Below are positions 7,219 through 15,037 of a stretch of 21,230 nt of DNA, piece after piece. The position numbers were made by a program, and so were the translations under genes. Location of the stretch: the NCBI GenBank assembly GCA_015231815.1, contig JADGAW010000013.1, positions 1-21,230 of the forward strand. Reading direction: 5' to 3'. The notes beneath the pieces are model-generated. The model was given only the letters and a program-made list of their open reading frames with translations. It was not told the origin of the DNA and made no database searches. Position 1 is the first letter of the stretch. The number at the start of each line of letters is the position of its first letter. The stretch comes from Nitrospinota bacterium. GTDB lineage: Bacteria > Nitrospinota_A > JADGAW01.

Positions 7219-8019
7219 ATGAGTGAAGTTATTGAGAATAAGAGACCAGTAAGCTGGAGAACGGCTATTACCAAAAATGAGGATGGTGATATTCATATCC
7301 GAGGCTATAACCTGGAGGATATGATTAGCAGCTTAAGCTTTCCTGCAGCAATTTTTCTCGTATTAAAAGGAGAACTTCCTTCAGATGCTGAAGAAAAAAT
7401 GATGAATGCCATCTTTGTTTCCTGTATCGATGCAGGTATAGCACCCCCTTCAGTTGGTGCAGCGAGAAAAGTTTTCTCCGGAGGAAATTCATTTAACTCT
7501 TCTGTCGCTGCAGGAATTATGAGCTTTGGAGATTATCACGGAGGAGCAATTGAACAAAGTGCCAAGTTCTTGCTTGAACTTCTTGAAGGAAAGGATACAT
7601 CTAATATTCCTCAGTTAGCAGAGGAAACAGTTAGAACATATTTAGCTGAGAAAAAACGATTTCTTGGGCTTGGACATAAAATTCATACTGTTGACCCGAG
7701 AACTACCCGTCTCATAAATGTTGCTGAAAAAGCTGGTTTTGGAGGTAAACATTTAACCTTTATGCTTGAAGTAGCAAAACAGTATAAGATACAAAAGCCG
7801 GAAAAAAATTTACCTTTAAATGTCGATGGAGCAATAGCTGCAATTATTTGTGATATGGGCTTTGACTGGAAGCTTGGAAAAGCATTTTTCATTATTGCGA
7901 GAACACCAGGTCTTTGTGCTCATATTCACGAAGAATGGTCAAGGGAAAAACCCTTCAGAAGGCTGGAACATAATCAACATATCTATGACGGAGTAGATGA
8001 CAGGAAATTAGATAAATAG
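7219..8019 (+). CDS. citryl-CoA lyase-like protein (citrate synthase superfamily)
   Basis: This 266-residue protein has the catalytic core of citrate synthase without the extra large-domain helices of ~400-residue synthases. That matches citryl-CoA lyase, which splits citryl-CoA to acetyl-CoA and oxaloacetate in two-step citrate cleavage of the reductive TCA cycle. The catalytic triad is intact: His107 in YHGGA, His153 in LGHKIHTVDPR, and Asp203 in NVDGA. The C-terminal ARTPGLCAHIHEEWSREKP is the usual CoA/citrate-binding segment. The start is the ATG at 7219, set by GGAGG at 7209-7213; an in-frame TTG at 7207 overlaps that site and is rejected. No citryl-CoA synthetase genes are in the window, so a citramalyl- or methylcitryl-type substrate remains possible. 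It is cotranscribed with two DUF507 genes. Confidence 0.8.
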   Translation: MSEVIENKRPVSWRTAITKNEDGDIHIRGYNLEDMISSLSFPAAIFLVLKGELPSDAEEKMMNAIFVSCIDAGIAPPSVGAARKVFSGGNSFNSSVAAGIMSFGDYHGGAIEQSAKFLLELLEGKDTSNIPQLAEETVRTYLAEKKRFLGLGHKIHTVDPRTTRLINVAEKAGFGGKHLTFMLEVAKQYKIQKPEKNLPLNVDGAIAAIICDMGFDWKLGKAFFIIARTPGLCAHIHEEWSREKPFRRLEHNQHIYDGVDDRKLDK

Positions 8020-8041
8020 TAAAAAGAAATGAGGTTTTACC

Positions 8042-8323
8042 ATGAGATTAAAGAAGGAAATGATAGAGTATTTGGCAGAAAAAGTTGCCAATACCCTCAT
8101 AAAAGACGAGGATATCATTCTAGTAGATAATACCATTAACCTAAAAGACCACATAATTAAGGTCATGGTGAATGATTTCGAGGACGAAGACAATTTAAAC
8201 GAAGAAGTTCATGATATTCTTGAAGATTATGATGATGAGATTGATATACATAAAATAAATTACGGAAAAGTTTTTCGAATGGTTAAGGGAAGACTGATAA
8301 AAGAACGAAATATAATAATTTGA
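8042..8323 (+). CDS. DUF507 family protein (first copy)
   Basis: A 93-residue acidic protein typical of DUF507, a family without established function found mainly in Nitrospirota, Aquificota and deltaproteobacterial genomes. The N-terminal MRLKKEMIEYLAEKVANTLI, the central acidic stretch with NEEVHDILEDY, and the C-terminal MVKGRLIKERNIII are characteristic. No signal peptide or membrane helix is seen, so it is cytoplasmic. A GAGG eight bases before the ATG supports the start. The second copy begins one base after its stop, implying translational coupling and perhaps a heteromer. Confidence 0.9.
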   Translation: MRLKKEMIEYLAEKVANTLIKDEDIILVDNTINLKDHIIKVMVNDFEDEDNLNEEVHDILEDYDDEIDIHKINYGKVFRMVKGRLIKERNIII

Positions 8324-8324
8324 T

Positions 8325-8615
8325 ATGAAAATTTCAGAAGACAGAATACGCCACCTTTCCAAACTTATTATGGAAGAGTTGGACGGAATAGATATGCTTG
8401 ATTACTTATCAGAGCCAAACGAAATCCGATTAAAAATCGTTGATATTTTCAATAGTGAATTGAAGTTGGATGAAGAGGTACATGACAAAGTAATTGAACA
8501 AATGAACAATAAATCTGAGCAAAATTACCTCATTGATGGAACTCCTGAATGGGAAGCCGAATATGAGCAGAATTATCAGAAAGAAATGGTTAAAAGAAGA
8601 GGCTTTGAAGAGTAA
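8325..8615 (+). CDS. DUF507 family protein (second copy)
   Basis: The second DUF507 homologue, 96 residues, starts one base after the first ends. It shares MKISEDRIRHLSKLIMEEL at the N terminus and KLDEEVHDKVIEQM in the centre (compare NLNEEVHDILEDY in the neighbour). Its C terminus is different: GTPEWEAEYEQNYQKEMVKR replaces the first copy's Lys-Arg-Ile end. The copies are clearly diverged paralogues, not a recent duplication. Tandem DUF507 genes occur in other genomes, but no function is known. It is the last gene of the operon; a tRNA gene converges on it from the other strand. Confidence 0.9.
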   Translation: MKISEDRIRHLSKLIMEELDGIDMLDYLSEPNEIRLKIVDIFNSELKLDEEVHDKVIEQMNNKSEQNYLIDGTPEWEAEYEQNYQKEMVKRRGFEE

Positions 8616-8644
8616 GACAAAAGGTTAAATGGGGGATTATTTGA

Positions 8645-8719
<75 letters not shown>

Positions 8720-8745
8720 AGTACCAAACAAAAAAGAGAAGAAGG

Positions 8746-8773
8746 ATTATAAGGAAAAAAATAGTTTTGTCAA
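8746..8773 (-). promoter_or_regulatory. sigma-70-type promoter of tRNA-Gly
   Basis: On the minus strand, a perfect -35 TTGACA (8768-8773) and a perfect -10 TATAAT (8746-8751) are separated by 16 bases. The predicted start near 8739 gives a ~20-base leader before the tRNA. This is the best promoter in the window and shows the tRNA is transcribed independently of the upstream gene, whose stop lies only eight bases before the -35. Confidence 0.85.
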
Positions 8774-8780
8774 GTTTTCT

Positions 8781-10148
8781 CTATTTATTTCTTTCAATTT
8801 CTCTGAGTCTTTCTTTTTCCTTTAACAGTTTCTCATCCCTTATTTGAGAGATTAACTCCAAGGTTATCTTTGATTCTTTATTGACCCTGTCAAATCGAAC
8901 TGTACACCTTTCCTTATCTTTCTCAACAGACTTCAATATTTCATCTAATCTATTTAAATCTTCGTTAAATGACGTAACCTTGTCATTGAGTTCAACAATA
9001 AGTTTATGAACATTTATGGAAAATTTGCAAAGTTTGAGTTTTTTAAATATTGTAAGAATATAAGTATCACCGGATTTCTGTTGTTCAATCTCATAATAGC
9101 GTCTAAGGTTGAATAAACTATTCTCAACAGCGTGAAGTTGTTTAAAAAATACTTCATTTTCTTTTTCCATTCGTAATCTTTGATTCTTGAGTTGCTCCAT
9201 CTTATTAGTCTTTTCAACATAGGATTTAGCAACCTCCTTGAGAATTATTTTCACAAAAACAGGATCGCTGGATACCATAAACTTATCGTAAAACTTCAGG
9301 TAGGTAATTCCCTTTTTGCCAGAGAGGACATTTGCCGTACGTTGTTTTCCCGTGATAGTTCTTTCACCAATTATTTGACCTGGTTCAAGAACAATGATGT
9401 TTTCTTCGTCCTCCTCATCATCATGAGGTTTAATAATGGCACTTCCCTCAGTGATAAATAAGAAGTATTTTGTCCTGTCTCCCTCCTCAAGCAATTGAAC
9501 ATTTGGTTCTACCTGAAAGAGTTCAACGGTTTTTGCCAATTCCTGAAACTGTTTATCATTAAGGTCATGGAGGAAATAATGTTCCCGCTGCATTTTCAGA
9601 CTTGAATTATTCTCTTTAATTTTTCCCGTGAAAAAATTTTTTGCTCTTAATTCCAAGGGAATACTTTTAGTCTTATCTCCCTCCGGTTCATACATCTCAT
9701 AATCAAGGTCAATAATAACCCGGTACAGTAATTTATTTAAAATTTTCTGGAATTCTATATCTGAAAGTTTTTCAATTTCGCTGAAATTGATTGCAACAAT
9801 TGATAATGGTTCATCTGAAGCAGTGAGAGAATAATGCGTTCTTTCTCCAAGAAAAACTCTATTATTGATTATGGGGGAGTTGAAATTTTTTGCTTCCTTT
9901 TCATCATATTTTCTTATCTTTATTTGCCCTTTTACCAGAACAGCAAATAAATCACTTTTGATAGCATCTCCCCTATCAATAGTCATCAGTTCACAGTAGG
10001 GAATAATATTCTGAATATCGCTGTCTGTGAGTTTTACAATATTCTTGAGAGTTTTCTTAATGAGGACATTCTTATCAACAGGAACAGTTTTTTTAACCTC
10101 CTGCTTTTTAGTGGCCTTTTCTTTTTTTCTAAATAACGATTCAAGCAT
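8781..10148 (-). CDS. double cyclic-nucleotide-binding-fold protein with C-terminal coiled coil
   Basis: A 455-residue soluble protein. After a Lys-rich N terminus (1-25) come two cNMP-binding beta-barrel domains. The first (~30-140) has FLGERTHYSLTASDEP at 99-114 but lacks the phosphate-binding Arg-x-Ala, so it looks degenerate. The second (~192-300) is better conserved, with ECGD-like EEGDRTKYFLFITEG, then IIGERTITGKQRTANV at 259-274. There Glu262 and Arg270 would contact a cyclic nucleotide. Residues ~310-455 are heptad-rich and strongly charged, predicting a long coiled coil. No helix-turn-helix or catalytic domain is present, so it is not a CRP-type regulator; a ligand-sensing scaffold or dimerisation adaptor is an inference. 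No clear ribosome-binding site precedes the ATG. Confidence 0.75.
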   Translation of the reverse strand: MLESLFRKKEKATKKQEVKKTVPVDKNVLIKKTLKNIVKLTDSDIQNIIPYCELMTIDRGDAIKSDLFAVLVKGQIKIRKYDEKEAKNFNSPIINNRVFLGERTHYSLTASDEPLSIVAINFSEIEKLSDIEFQKILNKLLYRVIIDLDYEMYEPEGDKTKSIPLELRAKNFFTGKIKENNSSLKMQREHYFLHDLNDKQFQELAKTVELFQVEPNVQLLEEGDRTKYFLFITEGSAIIKPHDDEEDEENIIVLEPGQIIGERTITGKQRTANVLSGKKGITYLKFYDKFMVSSDPVFVKIILKEVAKSYVEKTNKMEQLKNQRLRMEKENEVFFKQLHAVENSLFNLRRYYEIEQQKSGDTYILTIFKKLKLCKFSINVHKLIVELNDKVTSFNEDLNRLDEILKSVEKDKERCTVRFDRVNKESKITLELISQIRDEKLLKEKERLREIERNK

Positions 10149-10240
10149 TATCGCTGATAAGAATTAAGGTTGCTGTAAATGTTTCGAAAATTATAATAAC
10201 TTGTATCCATCGCTGATTTTTTTCAATTATAGCACTGCAC

Positions 10241-11023
10241 TCAGGGTTGTTTACATGTCACAAAAAGGTAGTTGTATAAAAGATTAATCTCGTCCCTGTT
10301 TCCTTTCATTGTTTTTTCAATCGCATATAATTTTTCTTTAGTTAACCTATTATTGTTTTTTTCAATGAGTACACTTTTTGCCCCGGTTTTTTGAATATCT
10401 CTTAGAAAGTCAAGAATATGGGTATACGATTTTTGGTATTTTTTTTCTTTACATTCAAGGAGGTTGAAGTTATCCCGTAATTCGGTAAGCAGTTTTTTTG
10501 TGTCGGGATAAATATGGAGTTGACTGTTTACTCCCATCACAGTGTTGTAAGCATTATAAAAGTTTTCCAAAGACCCTTTAATCATAAGGTTAAAAATAAA
10601 TCTACCGCTGGGTTTTAAAAGCCTGTTGCATTCATGTAACCAAGGAAATAAATTTTTCCCTCCCCATTGTAAAGTCGATGATGAAATAATGAAGTCAAAT
10701 TGAAAAGAAGAAAAAGGAAGGTTATCCATATCAGCGCAAACAACATTGAGGTTCTTCCCATGTTGAGTGCTGGCAACTTTAAGCATATCTGGGGAAATAT
10801 CTAATCCAAAATAGAGACAGGAAGGTATAAAATCAGCAAGTTCCTGAAATAAAGCACCTGTTCCACAGCCAATATCAAGAATAGTTACGACCTTATCATT
10901 CTTAATATCTCTTTTTACCTTTTCTATTAAATCTTTTGCAGCCTTTTTTTGAATGTCGGAAACGGTATCGTATGTTTTTGCAGCCTTTGAAAAGGAAGCA
11001 CTAATCTTCTTTTTATTTTCCAT
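10241..11023 (-). CDS. bioC: malonyl-[acyl-carrier protein] O-methyltransferase
   Basis: A 260-residue class I SAM-dependent methyltransferase with the BioC pattern. The N-terminal ISASFSKAAKTYDTVSDIQ matches the family's Phe-x-x-Ala-x-x-Tyr helix. SAM motif I is ILDIGCGTGALF, motif II FGLDISPDML, then ADMDNLPF, and the diagnostic STLQWGG. BioC methylates the free carboxyl of malonyl-ACP so that fatty-acid synthase can build the pimeloyl moiety of biotin. The start is taken at 11023 because GAGGA at 11033-11037 lies ten bases before that ATG; an in-frame TTG at 11032 is too close to it. No other biotin gene is in the window, so the gene is an orphan here. A generic SAM methyltransferase is the less likely alternative. 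Confidence 0.8.
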   Translation of the reverse strand: MENKKKISASFSKAAKTYDTVSDIQKKAAKDLIEKVKRDIKNDKVVTILDIGCGTGALFQELADFIPSCLYFGLDISPDMLKVASTQHGKNLNVVCADMDNLPFSSFQFDFIISSSTLQWGGKNLFPWLHECNRLLKPSGRFIFNLMIKGSLENFYNAYNTVMGVNSQLHIYPDTKKLLTELRDNFNLLECKEKKYQKSYTHILDFLRDIQKTGAKSVLIEKNNNRLTKEKLYAIEKTMKGNRDEINLLYNYLFVTCKQP

Positions 11024-11063
11024 GAACGACAATCCTCTGATGTATTAAGGGTTAAAACCCAGA

Positions 11064-11069
11064 ATTATA
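11064..11069 (-). promoter_or_regulatory. possible -10 element for bioC
   Basis: TATAAT on the minus strand between the chemoreceptor stop and the bioC start predicts a start near 11057 and a ~34-base leader. The matching -35 (TTCTTT at 17 bases) is poor. A small GGGTT/AACCC stem at 11049-11060 overlaps the predicted start. Confidence 0.3.
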
Positions 11070-11101
11070 ACGTTCAGAAAATGAATAAAGAAAACGTTTA
11101 A

Positions 11102-13081
11102 CTACAAGCTATCATTTGAACCGATAAATTTGGGAGAAGCATTTCTCTTATTAATGTGGGCACCATATTTTTTATCCTCCCACATAATATGGTTAATGAG
11201 CCAGTTTCTCAAGAAATTGAGAATTTCTCCAGCAACTTCTTTTCTACCAGATTTAAATTGGTTGTATAGGTTCAGGAAATCATGAACCACAATCTCATGT
11301 TTTGATTTGTGTTGTGTATAGCCCGGATACCCATATCGTTTTTGTAGGTCTTCTTCTTTTTTGAAGTGTGTTGCCGCATAATCAAGAATACCATCAAGAA
11401 CCCGAACTGTTTCGTTTTGTTGGGCTCCATGTTTAACAGCATCAAAAAGTTCGTTTATTAGGTTAACAAGGTGTTTATGTTGTTCATCCATTTCAAATAC
11501 ACCAACACTATAATCGTCACTCCAGGCAATTTTAGAACTTCCTCCTTTACCTCCTTCTGTACCAAAAGCGTTCATTGATGCAAAAGCAATGGATTCTTCC
11601 CGGGTATATCCGTGAAGGGTTTGTAGGAGATCAGCAACAATAACATTTAAATCCTCTGCTTCTTCATTTAAGGAGTGAGATGAATCCGCCGTTTCCCTCG
11701 CTGAATCAGAGTTTTGCATAGCAATTTCTTCTAATTGTTGAATAGCTATACTCACTTGAACAACCCCATCAGTTTGTTCTCTTGATGCTACAGCAATATC
11801 GCGAATTGTTCCCTCAACAGAAAGAACACTCTCGGTAATATCTCCAAAAGATTGACTTAATTCAGCAACAACATCTCCACCGATTTTAGCGTTCACTACA
11901 GCTTTTTCAATCATTCCAACAGTATCTTGTGAAGCGTTTGCAGTTCGTTGGGCAAGGTTTCTTACCTCTTCTGCAACAACGGCAAAACCCTTACCATGTT
12001 CACCAGCTCGTGCTGCCTCAACAGCGGCGTTCAGTGCCAAAAGGTTTGTCTGGAATGCAATTTCCTCAATAACTTTAATAATCTTACGAATTTCTTCAGA
12101 GGAACTTTTAATGGTCTCCATTGTTTCAAGCATATGCTGCATTTTATTATTTGCATTTTTAATGTGGTTCAAACTATTGCTCATTGCAGCAGCTGCATCA
12201 TCGGTTGACTTTGTATTTTTTGTTGATGTAGAACTGATTGATTCAATGGTTGCAGAAATTTCTTCGAGAGATGATGCCTGATGGTCTGCATTCTCTGAAA
12301 GGTCGTTGCTGGCATTTGAAATCTGAGAAGATGCCGTATGCATTGCTGATGAAGTTTTAGAAAGTTCAGAAATAATTTTTGTCATCGAACCTACTACACG
12401 AAACTTAATATAGAGGTAAAGTACACCTCCGGTGAGAAGAATTGTCGCCAAAGACATGCCAATGAGCCAGTTTCTATTCTCACTATTTCGAGCATTAAGA
12501 TTGTCAGTAGAAGTGGAAACCCGAATGACAGCCTCAACATCATTGTTATGATATCCATGACAGCTTTTACATTCGGCTTTTGCCTTTATTGGGTAAAGTA
12601 ATGTTAAAAGCTCTTTTCCGTTAACTGTTTCTAAAAAAGTAACCGTCTTGAGTTCTCTTATTGTTTCATTGAGTTTTTCTGAATTAATTGGTTGATTGTT
12701 AGAACCCAGATAATCTGAGTCTTTTCGTAATTCAAATGCATCACCCCCAAGCAAACGATTAACACGTTCAATCGTATCATTGTTAACAAAAGCCTCGCTT
12801 CCATTATTTTTAATAACCTGAAATATTTCAACGTTACCCATCTTTTTTAGATTGTTCACCATGGGCTGAACAATCAGGGCATTTCCTGAAGTCATCATTT
12901 CATCGATGCTATGCCCTATAGAAGCAGCCATGAGTTCAGCTCTTAGCTTTTCCTGTTTGAAGGCGTTGTTACTTGAGGTGTTGATGTTGATTATTGATAG
13001 AATTGTAAGTGCTACTGCCAAAATAGCAATTACCATGAAAAGTAAACGGGATGCAAGGGATTGATTCTTTGCTGATAGCAT
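11102..13081 (-). CDS. methyl-accepting chemotaxis protein with periplasmic haem-c site and C-terminal hemerythrin domain
   Basis: A 659-residue transmembrane chemoreceptor. TM1 is at ~12-33, followed by a periplasmic sensor of ~170 residues ending in CKSCH at 171-175 (a covalent haem c site just before TM2), and TM2 at ~204-227. A HAMP is not obvious. The coiled-coil signalling domain follows, with the canonical tip IAFQTNLLALNAAVEAARAG (341-360) continuing EHGKGFAVVAEEVR, and methylation-type sites such as ASSLEEISAT (269-278). From ~518 to 645 there is a bacteriohemerythrin domain with all seven diiron ligands: His535, His572, Glu576, His591, His595, His631, Asp636. In Desulfovibrio, haem-c (DcrA) and hemerythrin (DcrH) receptors are known as separate proteins; here both cofactors share one polypeptide. 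Predicted role: redox/oxygen taxis through CheA/CheW, none of which is in the window. Confidence 0.93.
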   Translation of the reverse strand: MLSAKNQSLASRLLFMVIAILAVALTILSIININTSSNNAFKQEKLRAELMAASIGHSIDEMMTSGNALIVQPMVNNLKKMGNVEIFQVIKNNGSEAFVNNDTIERVNRLLGGDAFELRKDSDYLGSNNQPINSEKLNETIRELKTVTFLETVNGKELLTLLYPIKAKAECKSCHGYHNNDVEAVIRVSTSTDNLNARNSENRNWLIGMSLATILLTGGVLYLYIKFRVVGSMTKIISELSKTSSAMHTASSQISNASNDLSENADHQASSLEEISATIESISSTSTKNTKSTDDAAAAMSNSLNHIKNANNKMQHMLETMETIKSSSEEIRKIIKVIEEIAFQTNLLALNAAVEAARAGEHGKGFAVVAEEVRNLAQRTANASQDTVGMIEKAVVNAKIGGDVVAELSQSFGDITESVLSVEGTIRDIAVASREQTDGVVQVSIAIQQLEEIAMQNSDSARETADSSHSLNEEAEDLNVIVADLLQTLHGYTREESIAFASMNAFGTEGGKGGSSKIAWSDDYSVGVFEMDEQHKHLVNLINELFDAVKHGAQQNETVRVLDGILDYAATHFKKEEDLQKRYGYPGYTQHKSKHEIVVHDFLNLYNQFKSGRKEVAGEILNFLRNWLINHIMWEDKKYGAHINKRNASPKFIGSNDSL

Positions 13082-13227
13082 TGTTTGTCTGTAAAGTTAA
13101 TAAATATAAATATTCCAAATAAAGATACGAAATGATACTAACAAGACAATACTATAAATATAGGATGTACTTTTTGAAGCAAATATTTTAATAGAGTGAA
13201 GAAAGAAATACAAGGAAAAGTTACAAT

Positions 13228-14943
13228 TTACTCAAAGTAAACAACCTTTAATCTATTGTTGTTAGCTAAATGGTTAATTATTTCTTTTGTTTTAGCAGTA
13301 ATCCCCATCGAGTCAACAAAAAGTGATTCCACATAATGGGATTTAAGCAAGTGTTCAATATTTTCAACCACCCCTATATTATGGTAATTATCATCTTCTG
13401 AGATTATTCCAAGGAAACGATAGTTCTTGTTCTTTTTCTCTAGTTGACTAAATGTTTTTTCATCAAACCTGTTACTCACAATAAAAGTACGATTTTGTCT
13501 TAACATAATATCAATAATAAACTTCCGAATAGTTCTCAGAAGTACACGAGAGCCAATCATAAATATCAGGAGTAAAAACCAGTCAATAATGATAACCGAC
13601 CTTGAATAGTTTACAAAGTTAATGGTCATGGTAATTCCTCCAATCATTAACAAAGCAGAGAGTGAGATAGATTTTATAAGGAGAATTATGCCTTCCTTAT
13701 CAACATATTCCCAGACCTTAGTGTAAATGCCCATTGAATAGAAAACCGTTAACTTTATAACAATAATCCATGTAAGTGAGTTAAGGAATTCAAACTGAAT
13801 GTGAGGGTCAAGAGTCCAACTAAACCTTATAACATTGGCAAGGTAGAGGGAAAATGAAATTAAAATAATGTCGGTAAAAATCTCAATGATTTTCTTCCGT
13901 TTAACATTTCCTCCAACAATCAATGGTTTTACTTTGTTTTCAGCATATTCCTTTACCTCTACTTCACGGTCACATAAAAAGATTGCAAATTGATAGAGAA
14001 GAAGAAAAGCTCCCAAAATAACAAAAAAAAGAAATATATTATTCCCAATAAAGTAGGTAACGATGGCTACTGCTGTAAAAAATATTGACAATACCCCTAA
14101 TACAACCACAGCTTTGGTATCAGAAAAACCAAGGTAAATTAGACGGTGGGAAATATGGTCACGCCCCCCCTGCATAATGGAAATCCCTCGAATACTTCTT
14201 GCAACAGTTACAAAGGTTGTATCAAAGATTGGAATAGCAACCAGTAAAACAGGAATCAGAAGGTTTATGACAGTTGCTTCACTATGATTGGTATAAAAAA
14301 TTCCTAAAACTGAAATAAAAAGCCCAATCATTAGAGAACCGGAATCACCCATAAATATCTTTGCATTTTTAAAATTAAAAAACAGGAAGCCAGAAATGGA
14401 GCCCGCCAGAATTAAGGAAACAATCATAAGCCCATCCTGACCTGTAAATAAAAAGAAAACAGATAAAGAAAAACTCGACACAAGGGCAATTGTCCCGGAA
14501 AGTCCGTCAATATTGTCAAGAAGGTTAAATGCATTGGAAATGCCAATTACCCAGAAGACTGAGAGAAGGATGTTCAGTATGTCCAGATTGAAATATCGAA
14601 GTTTTACATCAACAGCAACAAGAAACAGTGCAATGGCAACCTGTGAAATAAACTTTACTTGAGGATTAACTCCATGAATATCATCATAAACACCAAGGCA
14701 AAAAATCATAATTATTGCCATAAACAAGGCGGATAGTTCATAATTACCAAAAGAGTAATAGTACAGGCAAAAGAAAATACCAGCAAAAATCGCAACCCCT
14801 CCAAGTTTAGGAGTGGGTGTTTTATGCCACCGATCATCCCTCACCGTTTCGAGAATATTGTGCTTTTGAGAAACTTTAATGATAAAAGCAGTAATGAGGG
14901 TGGAAATAGTTAAGGAAAGTATAAAAAGAGAAATAGACTCCAT
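13228..14943 (-). CDS. WecA/MraY-family GT4 phosphoglycosyl transferase fused to a partial CapD-like region
   Basis: Residues ~1-325 form a polytopic UDP-HexNAc:polyprenyl-phosphate HexNAc-1-phosphate transferase. Markers are LGVYDDIHG (Asp87-Asp88), NAFNLLDNIDGLSG (137-150), FMGDSGS (197-203) and GGRDHISHR (259-267). Such enzymes start O-antigen, capsule or teichoic-acid-like chains on undecaprenyl phosphate. Residues ~345-480 add four more membrane helices resembling the N terminus of CapD/FlaA1-type nucleotide-sugar dehydratases (DIILISFSLYLANVIRF; YSRSVIIIDWFLLLIF). Residues ~484-571 resemble a nucleotide/CoA-binding subdomain (FLGIISEDD, VVENIEHLLK). The catalytic short-chain dehydrogenase domain of CapD is absent and the protein stops there. 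It is third in a lolA-rseP-this gene order, with a 94-base gap before it. Confidence 0.85.
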   Translation of the reverse strand: MESISLFILSLTISTLITAFIIKVSQKHNILETVRDDRWHKTPTPKLGGVAIFAGIFFCLYYYSFGNYELSALFMAIIMIFCLGVYDDIHGVNPQVKFISQVAIALFLVAVDVKLRYFNLDILNILLSVFWVIGISNAFNLLDNIDGLSGTIALVSSFSLSVFFLFTGQDGLMIVSLILAGSISGFLFFNFKNAKIFMGDSGSLMIGLFISVLGIFYTNHSEATVINLLIPVLLVAIPIFDTTFVTVARSIRGISIMQGGRDHISHRLIYLGFSDTKAVVVLGVLSIFFTAVAIVTYFIGNNIFLFFVILGAFLLLYQFAIFLCDREVEVKEYAENKVKPLIVGGNVKRKKIIEIFTDIILISFSLYLANVIRFSWTLDPHIQFEFLNSLTWIIVIKLTVFYSMGIYTKVWEYVDKEGIILLIKSISLSALLMIGGITMTINFVNYSRSVIIIDWFLLLIFMIGSRVLLRTIRKFIIDIMLRQNRTFIVSNRFDEKTFSQLEKKNKNYRFLGIISEDDNYHNIGVVENIEHLLKSHYVESLFVDSMGITAKTKEIINHLANNNRLKVVYFE

Positions 14944-15006
14944 AACGAGAATAAGCTTTATGAGAAGTTGGAAGATATACAGTTATTCATTTGAATCGTT
15001 AAACTA

Positions 15007-15030
15007 TCCAAATTTCCACCTTTCCAACGT
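15007..15030 (-). repeat. three units of a dispersed 8-bp-period repeat
   Basis: On the minus strand this reads ACGTTGGA, AAGGTGGA, AATTTGGA in phase. The first unit is identical to, and the second one base different from, the first two units of the array at 18662-18745. Another AAGTTGGA unit stands alone at 14965-14972 on the plus strand in the same spacer. Confidence 0.55.
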
Positions 15031-15037
15031 GAAACTA

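Noticed and set aside
11948..12208. Cys-rich plus-strand frame inside the chemoreceptor
   Set aside because: Antisense to the highly conserved MCP signalling domain; the cysteines are complement artefacts of Ala/Thr codons.
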